Shown: piece by piece, positions 35,546 to 43,773 of the stretch | Layout of the letters: each line of letters begins with the position of its first letter | Position numbering within the stretch: the stretch's first letter is position 1 | NCBI GenBank assembly: GCA_001602645.1 | Contig: LUYE01000006.1 | Coordinates: forward strand, 1 to 64,000 | Source: Methanosarcinales archaeon Methan_01 | Lineage (GTDB): Archaea > Halobacteriota > Methanosarcinia > Methanotrichales > Methanotrichaceae | Direction of reading: 5' to 3' | Length of the DNA: 64,000 bases | The notes under the pieces: generated by a model | Databases searched by the model: none | What the model saw: only the letters and a program-made list of their open reading frames with translations | Told to the model about the DNA's origin: nothing | Made by a program: the position numbers and the translations under genes

Positions 35546-35746
35546 ATTCTGTCGGGGAATTCTCAGTTTGGGAGGGGATCTTCTGCCGAGCCGGGCAGAT
35601 AAGCAGCCTTTTCAAGGCGGTCCAAGGTTGAACTACCCATCAATAACAAGCATTGATTTACAATAGCTCAAGCGAATTTCGGTATCAGAATGACTGCATC
35701 GAAATGCGTTTTCTCGATCACGATCCTCTCACACGCCAAGAGAGAC

Positions 35747-38083
35747 ATGAAACGGGAACCAAAATATATATTGCTCATGTTATTGCTGGCGTCTGTTTTG
35801 TTCATCCCGGCCTCGTCGGCCGAGGGCGAGGCGAGCGGATCTATCATGAAGATCGCATCATCTACCAGCGTCTCTCCAGGAGACCCGCTATATTACGCCA
35901 TATTTTACAGGAACGCCGGCGAGGTCGATCTGACTGAGGCTGTAATAACCGAGAAGTATCCCGAGGGAGTTGAATTCATCCGTGCAAAACCCGCGCCGGA
36001 CGAGGGCTCCGACAATAAGTGGACCATAGGAGATCTGCCGGTGGGAGGACATGGAATGATCGTATTAGCGGTGCAAGTTACTGAGTCGCAGGATCTCGAA
36101 TTCACCGAAGAAGGGCGAGTCGTCGGAGAGGGGTTTGTGAGCGTCAGAGATAGCCTATCCACGAGCCCTGGTGGTCATAACCTGAAAAACGTGGCAACGA
36201 TCGACTCCAATGAGACGGGCCCCGTAAACTCCACAGTTTCAGTTGCCATCAGCAATACAAAGCTAGATATCCGGGAGCACGGCAGCGGCACCTACGAAAG
36301 CGATGAGAAGCTGAAGCTCAGGACGGAAAACACGTCGATATCGATGGAGAAAGATGCGTCTTCAAAATACACATCGACCTCTCTCCACCTTTACAACAAC
36401 AGAACGGTGAACTATTCTTCGAAATGGACCCAGATTGCCAGCACCGAAAACTGGGCGACCGGAGCCTCGATGAGCGAATCGTACAGATATGCGACATCGA
36501 TAGACCGAAAGTCCATGATGTTCCTTGACGAAAAAGAGTCGGTGATGAATATAGAATCAGTGTTCAACGGGACCGGTTACATCGGTTTTTTGAAGATGCC
36601 TTCCAGTACTTCGACGTCTTCCGATGGACCTGCCCCTTCACAGCTTCCAACGCCTCAGACCCTGCCGCTCTTCGAGTCCCACGAGGACTACTTCGGAAGT
36701 TTCAATATACTGCAGATGGTCGACGAGTACGGATCTAGCATCGCCTCCGATAAGTACGCTTCAGGGACAGGCCTCGTCGTCGTCGATAAGCGCGTCAAGG
36801 ATAATCAGAGCAGCTACGAATCCGGCACGGGAACCTACGATTCAGAAGAGCTGATCAGAACCTATACCAACTACATCGCAAAAGACATAAGCCTCGTATA
36901 CGCGCCGATGAACCAGAGCCTCACCAACGACGTCTCGATCGAGTCCTCGATGAGATGGAAGGAGGGCATGTACTCCCGAATCCCAGGCAGAAGCTACATC
37001 GGTGAGGAGTACACTGGGGTCATCGAGCTCGATAAATCCGCGGTGGCAGCAGGGCTAAACAATACTGAGACCATCGCCAACTTCTCGGGCCGGGCCAGGT
37101 ACAGGGCAATTCTCGAAGACATCCTCGACTTCGACGAGCACTACGAGGGCAACCACTCGATCGAGAGAAGAATAAACCTATACTCGTCGGCTCCAAAGTA
37201 CGACCTGCCCCATTTGAACGTCACCACGACCTTAGGTTGGATTTATAAAGAGGACGTCACCACGGCCCTAGGTTGGATCGACGAGGAGACGATCGGGGTA
37301 AACGAAACGATCGCCATCTATTCCATCAGTATCGAGAACGACGGGAACAGGGCGCTTGCCCCGATCCACGTAAGGGACATCTTCCCACCGGGATCTGTTT
37401 TGATTCATCCCGCCTCGGTCAGGCCCACAGAGCTAAATGATACATATGCAAACTGGACGCTGACGCACCTTGCCATAGGGGACGTCGCCACCATAATACT
37501 CGGCTTGGACGTGACGGAAGCTCTGCCCGGCGACGCCAGTACGCATCATCCAGCCGAGCTAGTGAACAGGGTGGAAGCCTGCGGCGGGTACAACGGCAGC
37601 GAACGGGTCTGTGCAACCAACGGCGTCTCAGTTGTTAAGACAGCCCAACTCGATCCCCAGAACGGAAGCATCGTCTGGTACAAAATCTACGTCAACAACG
37701 ATGCCAACACCGATAGAACTGCCACGGTGACCGACCAGTTGCCGAAAGGCATGAAGCTTCTTGACTCCACATTCACTGTCGCATCTAACGAGAACGGCAC
37801 TATCACCTGGAACTTAGAGGATATCGAACCGTTCGATACGGTGACGATAACTTACAGTGTCGAGGCGCTCCACGCGGGAAGGTTCGTAAACTCCGTCAGG
37901 GTAGACCCGAAGTATTCTGATGGGACGGCAGAGCACCCGGTGTACGCCAGCGCCATTATCGACGTTGAGCAGATCGATAAAGGGTGGAACGGCTCAATGT
38001 GGAGGCCTCCGAACTGGGACTTCGAGTACGTCGGATACTCCGCAGAGACGACCTGCGACGAGATCTGCGCAATGAGCCAGTGA
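35747..38083 (+). CDS. Large secreted surface protein with DUF11-type repeats
   Basis: The protein has 778 residues from ATG 35747, where the signal peptide EPKYILLMLLLASVLFIPAS begins; the frame extends further upstream without a plausible start. Residues about 30-140 form a DUF11-like domain (VSPGDPLYYAIFYRNAGEVD, TEKYPEGVEFI). A long Ser/Thr/Tyr-rich middle has many N-glycosylation-like sites. Two more DUF11-like domains lie near the C-terminus (NDGNRALAPIHVRDIFPPGS and NNDANTDRTATVTDQLPKGM). There is no C-terminal anchor. DUF11 modules build archaeal and bacterial surface layers and sheaths, and Methanothrix cells are sheathed. Base composition is lower in GC than core genes. Confidence 0.82.
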   Translation: MKREPKYILLMLLLASVLFIPASSAEGEASGSIMKIASSTSVSPGDPLYYAIFYRNAGEVDLTEAVITEKYPEGVEFIRAKPAPDEGSDNKWTIGDLPVGGHGMIVLAVQVTESQDLEFTEEGRVVGEGFVSVRDSLSTSPGGHNLKNVATIDSNETGPVNSTVSVAISNTKLDIREHGSGTYESDEKLKLRTENTSISMEKDASSKYTSTSLHLYNNRTVNYSSKWTQIASTENWATGASMSESYRYATSIDRKSMMFLDEKESVMNIESVFNGTGYIGFLKMPSSTSTSSDGPAPSQLPTPQTLPLFESHEDYFGSFNILQMVDEYGSSIASDKYASGTGLVVVDKRVKDNQSSYESGTGTYDSEELIRTYTNYIAKDISLVYAPMNQSLTNDVSIESSMRWKEGMYSRIPGRSYIGEEYTGVIELDKSAVAAGLNNTETIANFSGRARYRAILEDILDFDEHYEGNHSIERRINLYSSAPKYDLPHLNVTTTLGWIYKEDVTTALGWIDEETIGVNETIAIYSISIENDGNRALAPIHVRDIFPPGSVLIHPASVRPTELNDTYANWTLTHLAIGDVATIILGLDVTEALPGDASTHHPAELVNRVEACGGYNGSERVCATNGVSVVKTAQLDPQNGSIVWYKIYVNNDANTDRTATVTDQLPKGMKLLDSTFTVASNENGTITWNLEDIEPFDTVTITYSVEALHAGRFVNSVRVDPKYSDGTAEHPVYASAIIDVEQIDKGWNGSMWRPPNWDFEYVGYSAETTCDEICAMSQ

Positions 38084-38092
38084 AACGTTAAT

Positions 38093-38117
38093 GTGCGGAA
38101 GATCTGTTCTTCCGCAC
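38093..38117. terminator. Bidirectional terminator hairpin
   Basis: GTGCGGAAGA (38093-38102) and TCTTCCGCAC (38108-38117) make a perfect ten-base stem with a five-base loop, between two convergent genes, so it could serve both directions. Confidence 0.65.
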
Positions 38118-38152
38118 CAGACGTTATCAAGTACGCCGCGCATCCAATTCGA

Positions 38153-38614
38153 CTATACATCCGATAAAATATACTTTTCCTGAATCTTCCGGTCTTCGGC
38201 CTCATCGTTCCAGACGAGGGAGCTGACATGCCACGAGTCATCAACCTTTATGAACTGGATGCTGTTGATTCCGACGGTTAGAGGCTCGGGATCTTCGGGG
38301 TCGAACCTCGCCTCGTAGGTGCTGAACCGATGGGCGATCTTCCCGAAGATCTCAGTCCTTTCGGCAACCTCCCTCTCGCTGAAGGATTTCAGGCTCCCGG
38401 CCGAGACCTGATAGCCGACGGCATCCACGAACTGATCGATGGTGAAGATCAGCGGGTCGTCGTTGTTGTTGATCAAGATCCCCTCCTTGATGAAGAGGCT
38501 CTTCAGCCTCGCCAGGTCCGGCTTCTCTCCCTGCCGGAAGGAGATGCACGAATATAGCGAATTCGTCAGCTCTTCGATCTTCATCTGGTCCTGGCCGCTC
38601 TCCTCAAAATCCAA
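38153..38614 (-). CDS. NTF2-like/SnoaL-fold protein
   Basis: This 153-residue cytoplasmic protein has the cone-shaped NTF2 pattern: an N-terminal helix pair (IEELTNSLYSCISFRQGEKP), DLARLKSLFIKEGILIN, then strands ending IQFIKVDDSWHVSSLVW. That last pattern, a Trp after a short turn, is characteristic. The fold is used both for small-molecule enzymes and for binding proteins, so function is open. It is a single gene convergent with the DUF11-type surface protein. Confidence 0.72.
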   Translation of the reverse strand: MDFEESGQDQMKIEELTNSLYSCISFRQGEKPDLARLKSLFIKEGILINNNDDPLIFTIDQFVDAVGYQVSAGSLKSFSEREVAERTEIFGKIAHRFSTYEARFDPEDPEPLTVGINSIQFIKVDDSWHVSSLVWNDEAEDRKIQEKYILSDV

Positions 38615-38786
38615 GTTCTGTCACCTCCAGTCCAGATGTCAATAGAACGAGATCAGATTTGAGTATTCCGATCGGCATGTCAGCCGTCGCCGTGATCTCA
38701 GTTAAGAATCGTTGGAAAATAGAGAAGAATGGCCTCAAGAGATTGGGGACTGGATTTCTGCCCCCTTTCAAGCTCAAGAGGTCGAC

Positions 38787-39146
38787 CTAGTGTCGGTGCT
38801 CTTTGCAGGCGTTCTCGTCGGAGGCCTCTTCGAGGTACCCCTCCTTCCAGTCGGCTATGGCGTCCCTGACGGTCCCGGTCGCCCCGACGAAGACCTCGAT
38901 CCCGTACCCCTCGAACATCTTCACCGCCTTGGGGCCGAGCCCCCCCGCCAGCATGACGTGGGCGCCCCTGGCAGAGATCAGCTCCGGGGGGAGGCCGGTC
39001 CCTCCCATGTGCTCGCTCGTATTTCGGATCACCTCGACGTCCTCGGAGTCGATGTCGACTATCGTGAAGGTCTCAGCCCTCCCGAAGTGGGCGCAGATCA
39101 GCTCGTCGAGCCCTTTATCCCCCATGGTTGGAACTGCAACTTTCAT
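38787..39146 (-). CDS. NifX/NafY-like (dinitrogenase Fe-Mo cofactor-binding fold) protein A
   Basis: This 119-residue protein of the NifX/NafY/NifB-C-terminal fold shows MKVAVPTMGDKGLDELICAH at the start, HFGRAETFTIVDID, LAGGLGPKAVKMFEGYGIEV and VRDAIADWKEG. The fold binds Fe-Mo cofactor precursors in nitrogen fixers, but most archaeal members lie outside nif clusters and are thought to handle Fe-S or metal clusters. The C-terminus ends in CKEHRH, a possible metal ligand set. It follows a second NifX-like gene by six bases in the same transcript. Confidence 0.87.
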   Translation of the reverse strand: MKVAVPTMGDKGLDELICAHFGRAETFTIVDIDSEDVEVIRNTSEHMGGTGLPPELISARGAHVMLAGGLGPKAVKMFEGYGIEVFVGATGTVRDAIADWKEGYLEEASDENACKEHRH

Positions 39147-39152
39147 ATCAGA

Positions 39153-39587
39153 TCACCGGTTCTGACCGCCCTGTCCTCTCCCGCCACCTCGACCACCACG
39201 GCCGCCACCGCGCCCCATGCCGCCGCCCATGCCCGAGTGAGGCTGGACCGAGGCGGAGGAGGTCTCCGGTAGCTCTCCGTTCTTGAACCTCTCCAACGCC
39301 TCGCGAACGCTCCCGCCGGAGGCGAGGTAGACCTTCACCCCTGCGGCCTTCAGGGTCTCGGCGGCGTTGGGACCGATGTTGCCTGTTATAAGAGCAGCAG
39401 CACCTGCGTTGGCGATCGTCTGGGCCGCCTGGATTCCGGCGCCGCTGGCGGCGCTGGCGCTGGAGTTGGATATCGACTCCGCCAACATCGAATCAATGTC
39501 CACTATCACGAAGTAGGCGCACCTTCCAAAACGAGGGTCCATCGGGGCCTCGACGCCCGGACCGGTTGCAGTAACACAAACTTTCAT
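39153..39587 (-). CDS. NifX/NafY-like protein B with Gly/Arg-rich tail
   Basis: The protein has 144 residues. The first 110 are a NifX-type domain (DPRFGRCAYFVIVDID, ALITGNIGPNAAETLKAAGV, VREALERFKNGELP). The last 30 are a low-complexity GGRGG-type tail beginning SGMGGGMGRGGG, resembling RGG boxes that bind nucleic acid or protein. It is the first gene of a two-gene minus-strand unit with the other NifX-like protein. No nif structural gene is nearby, so a general Fe-S or metal-cluster carrier role is more likely than nitrogenase assembly. Confidence 0.87.
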   Translation of the reverse strand: MKVCVTATGPGVEAPMDPRFGRCAYFVIVDIDSMLAESISNSSASAASGAGIQAAQTIANAGAAALITGNIGPNAAETLKAAGVKVYLASGGSVREALERFKNGELPETSSASVQPHSGMGGGMGRGGGRGGRGGGRGQGGQNR

Positions 39588-39825
39588 CTCAAGACTTCCT
39601 TATAGATATTTCCCGATATTCTCATCCCATCCGACGATTCCAACAGAAATCGCAGATCGTATTGTTATCACTCCTGGACCCCGGATATATGTTACCATCT
39701 ATTTCAAGGTTGCGCGGATTTTGTCCAAATATGGTGGGGATAGATTTACATAAATGATGAGATCGATTTCAGCCGCCGGACCGCATCGTCCTGCCCATCG
39801 AGGGGTCCGCCGCCCCGATGGCCCT

Positions 39826-41220
39826 TCATCTCTCCAGGTCGGGAGCCTCCGGCCGTCGCCATCCCGCCATGCTCGCGAATATCCCCAAGAAGGAGAGGGC
39901 TGCGAAGGCTAGGAGGGCGGCCCGGCCGCTCCGGATGAAGAGGTCGATGCTCTCGGGGGCGATCGGCACCCTCCCCATGTAAAGGGAGAGGGCGAGAGCG
40001 ACAATCCCCATGCTCAGCATGTGGCCGGAGAGCCTCATCGTCCCCAGGGTCGATGAGGCTACGCCGTAAAACCGAGGCGGAACGGAGCTCATGACGGCGT
40101 TGGTGTTGGGGGAGGAGAAGAGGCCGACGCCTAGGCCCAGGATCACGAGGCTTCCGATCACCGAACCAGCCGAGGTCCCACGACCAAGGTCGAGGAGGGT
40201 GAGGAGGCTTGCGGTCGTCAGCCCCATCCCCAGGCCCGCCAGGATCGCCGGGCTCATCCGATCGCTGAGCCAGCCCGAGAGGAGGGCGACGAAGATCATC
40301 AGCAAGGGCTGGGATATCAGAACCAGCCCCGCCTCCTGGGCCGAGAAGCCCTGGACATACTGGAGGTGGAGGCTGAGGAGGAAACCCACCCCGAAGGTGG
40401 CGGTGTAGTTGATCAGGGCGGCGAGGTTTGAGAGGGCGAAGGGCCTGTTCTCCCGAAAGAGGCTCATCTCCAACAGGGGACTCTCGGACCTCGACTCCCA
40501 GAGAACGAAGGCGGCGATGCCGGCGAGGCCCAGGAGGGTCAGCCCCAGGCCGAAGGCCTCCGGCAGCCTCGAGAAACCGTAGATCGTAGCCACCAGGCCG
40601 AGGATGTAGAGGGCCGAACCGGAGAGGTCGAACCTCTCGCCCCGGGCATCAGCCCACTCCCCTTTGAGCCGCCAGGCGACCACCCCGATCACCATCAAGC
40701 CGACGGGCAAGTTAGAGAGAAAGACCGACCTCCAGCCGAAGTGGTGGGTTAAAAAGCCGCCCAGGGACGGCCCCAGGGTGAGGCCGAGGTAGACGGCGGC
40801 GACGCTCGCCCCCAGAGCTTTGCCCCGCTCCCGGGCGGGGAAGGCGGAGGTGAGGATGGCGGTCCCGGTCCCGAAGATCATCGCCCCGCCCATCCCTTGC
40901 GTGAACCGGAAGGCGATCAGCATCGGGGCAGAGGTCGCGAGGGCGCATAGGAGAGCCGATCCGGTATAGGTGACGACACCGCAGGTGAAGACCCTCTTTC
41001 GGCCGTGGATGTCCCCGAGGCGGCCGAAGGGGACGAGGAAGATCGCTGCCGAGAGGACCGCCGATGTCGCCACCCAGCTGAGGGTGACCGCGTCGAGGGC
41101 GAACTCCTCTCCAATCGCCGGGAGGGCTATGTTCACCGAGGAGCCCATGAAGGGGGTGAGAAAGGAGCTGGCCGCCGCCGCTGCCAGGGCCGCCATCTTC
41201 TGCGAATGGTCTTCCGTCAT
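39826..41220 (-). CDS. Major facilitator superfamily drug exporter, DHA2 type
   Basis: This 464-residue protein has about 14 hydrophobic helices. GRLGDIHGRKRVFTCG (about 66-81) is the loop 2-3 signature of the superfamily, and ALGASVAAVYLGLTLGPSLG (about 136) is antiporter motif C. The 14-helix build and STLGTMRLSGHMLSMG near the end match the DHA2/EmrB proteins that export drugs by proton antiport. The substrate is unknown. The gene stands alone; a dead HEAT-repeat fragment lies upstream on the other strand. Confidence 0.9.
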   Translation of the reverse strand: MTEDHSQKMAALAAAAASSFLTPFMGSSVNIALPAIGEEFALDAVTLSWVATSAVLSAAIFLVPFGRLGDIHGRKRVFTCGVVTYTGSALLCALATSAPMLIAFRFTQGMGGAMIFGTGTAILTSAFPARERGKALGASVAAVYLGLTLGPSLGGFLTHHFGWRSVFLSNLPVGLMVIGVVAWRLKGEWADARGERFDLSGSALYILGLVATIYGFSRLPEAFGLGLTLLGLAGIAAFVLWESRSESPLLEMSLFRENRPFALSNLAALINYTATFGVGFLLSLHLQYVQGFSAQEAGLVLISQPLLMIFVALLSGWLSDRMSPAILAGLGMGLTTASLLTLLDLGRGTSAGSVIGSLVILGLGVGLFSSPNTNAVMSSVPPRFYGVASSTLGTMRLSGHMLSMGIVALALSLYMGRVPIAPESIDLFIRSGRAALLAFAALSFLGIFASMAGWRRPEAPDLER

Positions 41221-41403
41221 TCCGCGGCTGGGTATGGGAGAGGGGGAGTTAAGAGTTTGGAGGCTGAAAGGACTCGAGAGGCGCTAGCGGAGATGGCTGG
41301 AATGGGGCCTGAGGCGCGCCTCAACCCTATCCGGATAACCCGAAGCCTTTTGGGCGGAGGTCGAGACCCCCTCGCGCCCTGGTGCCGGTCCAGTCTCCGT
41401 CCC

Positions 41404-41517
41404 AATTCGCCTGAGATCGGCGACCCCAGGGCCGTCGATCCTCTGATCGAGGCCCTCGGGGACGATTACTCGGATGTCCGAGCAGCGGCGGCAGAGGCTC
41501 TCGATAAGCTGGGGTGA
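41404..41517 (+). pseudogene. C-terminal fragment of a HEAT-repeat protein
   Basis: About 37 codons encode one clear PBS-lyase-type HEAT unit, GDPRAVDPLIEALGDDYSDV followed by RAAAAEALDKLG and a stop. No start codon or upstream repeats exist in this frame: sequence before 41400 is the antisense of the transporter gene. It is the tail of a gene otherwise lost. Confidence 0.65.
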
Positions 41518-41609
41518 TAGGCTTGAGCCTCAGCTTCAATCTTTTCTCATACAGAGTCGCTTATTACCATAGATCGGCAGCCGCCCACTTCCCCGAAAAA
41601 TAGATCAAA

Positions 41610-41627
41610 ACCAAGCTATTTATATCC
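41610..41627 (+). promoter_or_regulatory. Promoter of the 50-residue-repeat gene
   Basis: A purine-rich BRE-like run is followed by CTATTTATATCC (41616-41627), about 60 bases before the ATG. GAGGTGG (41674-41680) is the ribosome site. Confidence 0.65.
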
Positions 41628-41685
41628 AGACATCATATTTTATTTCAATTGGGATGAATAACGATGAGGATTTGAGGTGGGATAA

Positions 41686-42642
41686 ATGAGACGGATGATG
41701 CTCGCAATGGTCTGCATGATCTCGGCATTCTTCCTAAACGGTGCCCTTGGGCAGTCGGACCTCCTCTTCTACGATCCGACCGCCGGCGAGGGCGAGTTCT
41801 ATTCGGTGGACGGGAGCGGCAACATCGGATTCTTGAGTGGAAGTGATGGCTGGCGGAGGACGTGGTCGATGATCGTTCCTGGAAACTTCAACGGCGACGG
41901 CCGCACCGACCTCCTCTTCTACGATCCGACCGCCGGCGAGGGCGAGATCTATTCGACGGAAGGGAGCGGCAACATCGGATTCTTGAGTGGGAGTGACGGC
42001 TGGCGAAGAACCTGGTCGATGATCGTTCCGGGCAACTTCAACGGAGATGACTACACCGATCTCCTCTTCTATGATCCGACCGCCGGCGAGGGCGAGTTCT
42101 ATACGACGGATGGGAGCGGCAACATCGGATTCTTAAGTGGCAGTGATGGCTGGCGGAGAACCTGGTCGATGATCGTTCCGGGCAACTTCAATGGCGACGG
42201 CTACACCGATCTCCTCTTCTATGATCCGACGGCTGGAGAGGGCGAGTTCTACTCGACAGACGGGAGCGGAAACGTCAGGCTCATGAAGGCGAGTGACGGT
42301 TGGAGGAGGACATGGTCGATCATCGTTCCAGGAGACTTCAACGGCGACGGCCGCACCGATCTCCTCTTCTACGACCCGACGGCTGGGGAGGGCGAGTTCT
42401 ACTCGACAGACGGGAGCGGGAACGTCAGGCTCATGAGGGCGAGCGACGGATGGAGGAGGACATGGTCGATCATCGTCCCTGGAGACTTCAACGGTGACGA
42501 CCGCACCGACCTCCTATTCTACGATCCAGCCGCTGGCCAAGGCGAGTTCTACGCCACCGAGGGAACAGGAAACGTCAGGCTCATGAAGGCGAGCGACGGA
42601 TGGAGGAGGACATGGTCGATCATCGAGGCGGGGAACTTCTAG
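41686..42642 (+). CDS. Secreted 50-residue-repeat protein (FG-GAP/VCBS-like propeller)
   Basis: The protein has 318 residues. A signal peptide (MLAMVCMISAFFLNGALG) leads directly into six tandem 50-residue repeats, the last slightly short. Each contains DLLFYDPTAGEGEFY, then DGSGN, SDGWRRTWS, and the linker FNGDGRTD, a DxNxDG-type calcium site like that of FG-GAP repeats. Six blades suggest a small beta-propeller on the cell surface. Repeats are so alike at DNA level that recent expansion or gene conversion is likely: repeats 1-3 share NIGFLSGS while 4-6 share NVRLMKAS, pointing to block duplication. The ligand is unknown. Confidence 0.85.
   Translation: MRRMMLAMVCMISAFFLNGALGQSDLLFYDPTAGEGEFYSVDGSGNIGFLSGSDGWRRTWSMIVPGNFNGDGRTDLLFYDPTAGEGEIYSTEGSGNIGFLSGSDGWRRTWSMIVPGNFNGDDYTDLLFYDPTAGEGEFYTTDGSGNIGFLSGSDGWRRTWSMIVPGNFNGDGYTDLLFYDPTAGEGEFYSTDGSGNVRLMKASDGWRRTWSIIVPGDFNGDGRTDLLFYDPTAGEGEFYSTDGSGNVRLMRASDGWRRTWSIIVPGDFNGDDRTDLLFYDPAAGQGEFYATEGTGNVRLMKASDGWRRTWSIIEAGNF
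41758..42642 (+). repeat. 150-bp tandem repeat array, six units
   Basis: Units start at 41758, 41908, 42058, 42208, 42358 and 42508 (the last truncated to 135 bases). The period is exactly 150 bases, in frame with the coding sequence. Confidence 0.9.
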
Positions 42643-42656
42643 CTTGCGTCGCGAAT

Positions 42657-42676
42657 TGCGGGGGAGTACCCCCGCA
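42657..42676 (+). terminator. Terminator hairpin
   Basis: TGCGGGGG and CCCCCGCA form an eight-base perfect stem around AGTA, followed by TCTCTTTT. It ends the repeat-protein transcript. Confidence 0.75.
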
Positions 42677-42971
42677 TCTCTTTTGCTCCGCTCAGTATAT
42701 GCCATCGATTCAGTTTGGATCTCACAGATAATTCGGAGAGCTCCAGGTCGCCAGAATGTGCTCATAAAAGACTCTGGCTAAGGCAGCGAGATAGTATTTA
42801 GTATTAGTAACTGCCTCTTGCGGCTAAAGAAGAGATGAATTGGCAGGCATATTTCTGTAGGATTCCCGAGCCGAGGTACTGATGGCCAGAAGAGGCATAG
42901 ATGGGTTTAGAAAGGAGATGAAACTTCAGAGATTCTATTATAGGGTTTACTGGAAGACTGGTGTGATCTGG
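42677..42971. other. AT-rich intergenic region
   Basis: A TATA-like stretch (AGATAGTATTTAGTATTAG, about 42789-42807) could drive the TPR gene. The open frame that extends the TPR gene upstream to 42882 lacks protein-like features. Nothing else was recognised. Confidence 0.4.
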
Positions 42972-43652
42972 ATGAGAACAATTATAATTTTGGCATTGAT
43001 GATCTCGGCAACTCTAGCGACCCCGATAAGTGGCGAAAAGACCCCAGAGGAATGGCTAGAAAGCGGCGTTGATCTCGGAGAACGAGGCGAGTATCGCGAG
43101 GCTATTCTGGCTTTCGATGAAGCTATTGAACTCAATCCTGAGGATCCAGCAGCCAGGATAGGCAAAGGACTTGCTCTCTATCATCAGAATGAATATGAAG
43201 ACGCCATCACGTGTTTAGACGAGGCGATCAGGCTTAACCCTGAGCTTAGTATGGCTTGGATAGTTAAAGGACTTGCTCTCTATGACCTGGGCAAATACAA
43301 CGATTCCCTTGATTGTTCTGACGAAGCCATTAGCCTCGATCCGCAAAACGTTCTGGCTTGGAACAACAGAGGTATAGCGCTCTCCAAACTTAGCAAGTGT
43401 GAAGAGGCCATTCAGGCTTACGATGAGGCCATCCGGATTGATCCTGAGTATCAAACAGCCTGGAACAACAAGGGCGTCGCTCTTAGTAAACTAGAGATGT
43501 ATGAAGAGGCCATTCAGGCTTACGATGAGGCTATCCGGATTGATCCTGAGTATCAAACAGCCTGGAACAACAAAGCCATAGTTCTCCAAGCGCTTGGCAG
43601 AGCCTCCGAGACAAATCAATCCTCCGCAGAAGCTGAGGAGATGCGGTCATAA
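42972..43652 (+). CDS. Secreted or membrane-anchored TPR protein
   Basis: The protein has 226 residues. A hydrophobic N-terminus (TIIILALMISATLATPIS) is followed by five to six 34-residue tetratricopeptide repeats, for example AWNNKGVALSKLEMYEEAIQ. TPRs form helical scaffolds that bind partner proteins. ATG 42972 is chosen because the signal segment begins there and GGTGTGATC precedes it. Base composition is clearly more AT-rich than the core genome. The last two repeats are nearly identical in DNA, so one was duplicated recently. Confidence 0.82.
   Translation: MRTIIILALMISATLATPISGEKTPEEWLESGVDLGERGEYREAILAFDEAIELNPEDPAARIGKGLALYHQNEYEDAITCLDEAIRLNPELSMAWIVKGLALYDLGKYNDSLDCSDEAISLDPQNVLAWNNRGIALSKLSKCEEAIQAYDEAIRIDPEYQTAWNNKGVALSKLEMYEEAIQAYDEAIRIDPEYQTAWNNKAIVLQALGRASETNQSSAEAEEMRS
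43400..43573 (+). repeat. Near-identical tandem TPR units
   Basis: 43400-43471 and 43502-43573 match over 72 bases with one visible difference; the offset of 102 bases equals one 34-residue repeat. Confidence 0.85.
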
Positions 43653-43773
43653 AAATTGCCGGGGTCAGGGATATAAAGGCGCCCAACTGGAGACGGAGAG
43701 ATGCTTGTCATCTGTCGATCCAACCCAACATACGCCAATATCATTATATCATAATTAAATAAAAGATTGCCGA

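Noticed and set aside
38787-39587. Nitrogen-fixation gene cluster
   Set aside because: Only NifX-fold domains are present; no nifH, nifD, nifK, nifE, nifN or nifB lies in the window.
41758-42642. CRISPR-like array
   Set aside because: The 150-base period is uniform, contains no unique spacers, and is in frame within a secreted repeat protein.
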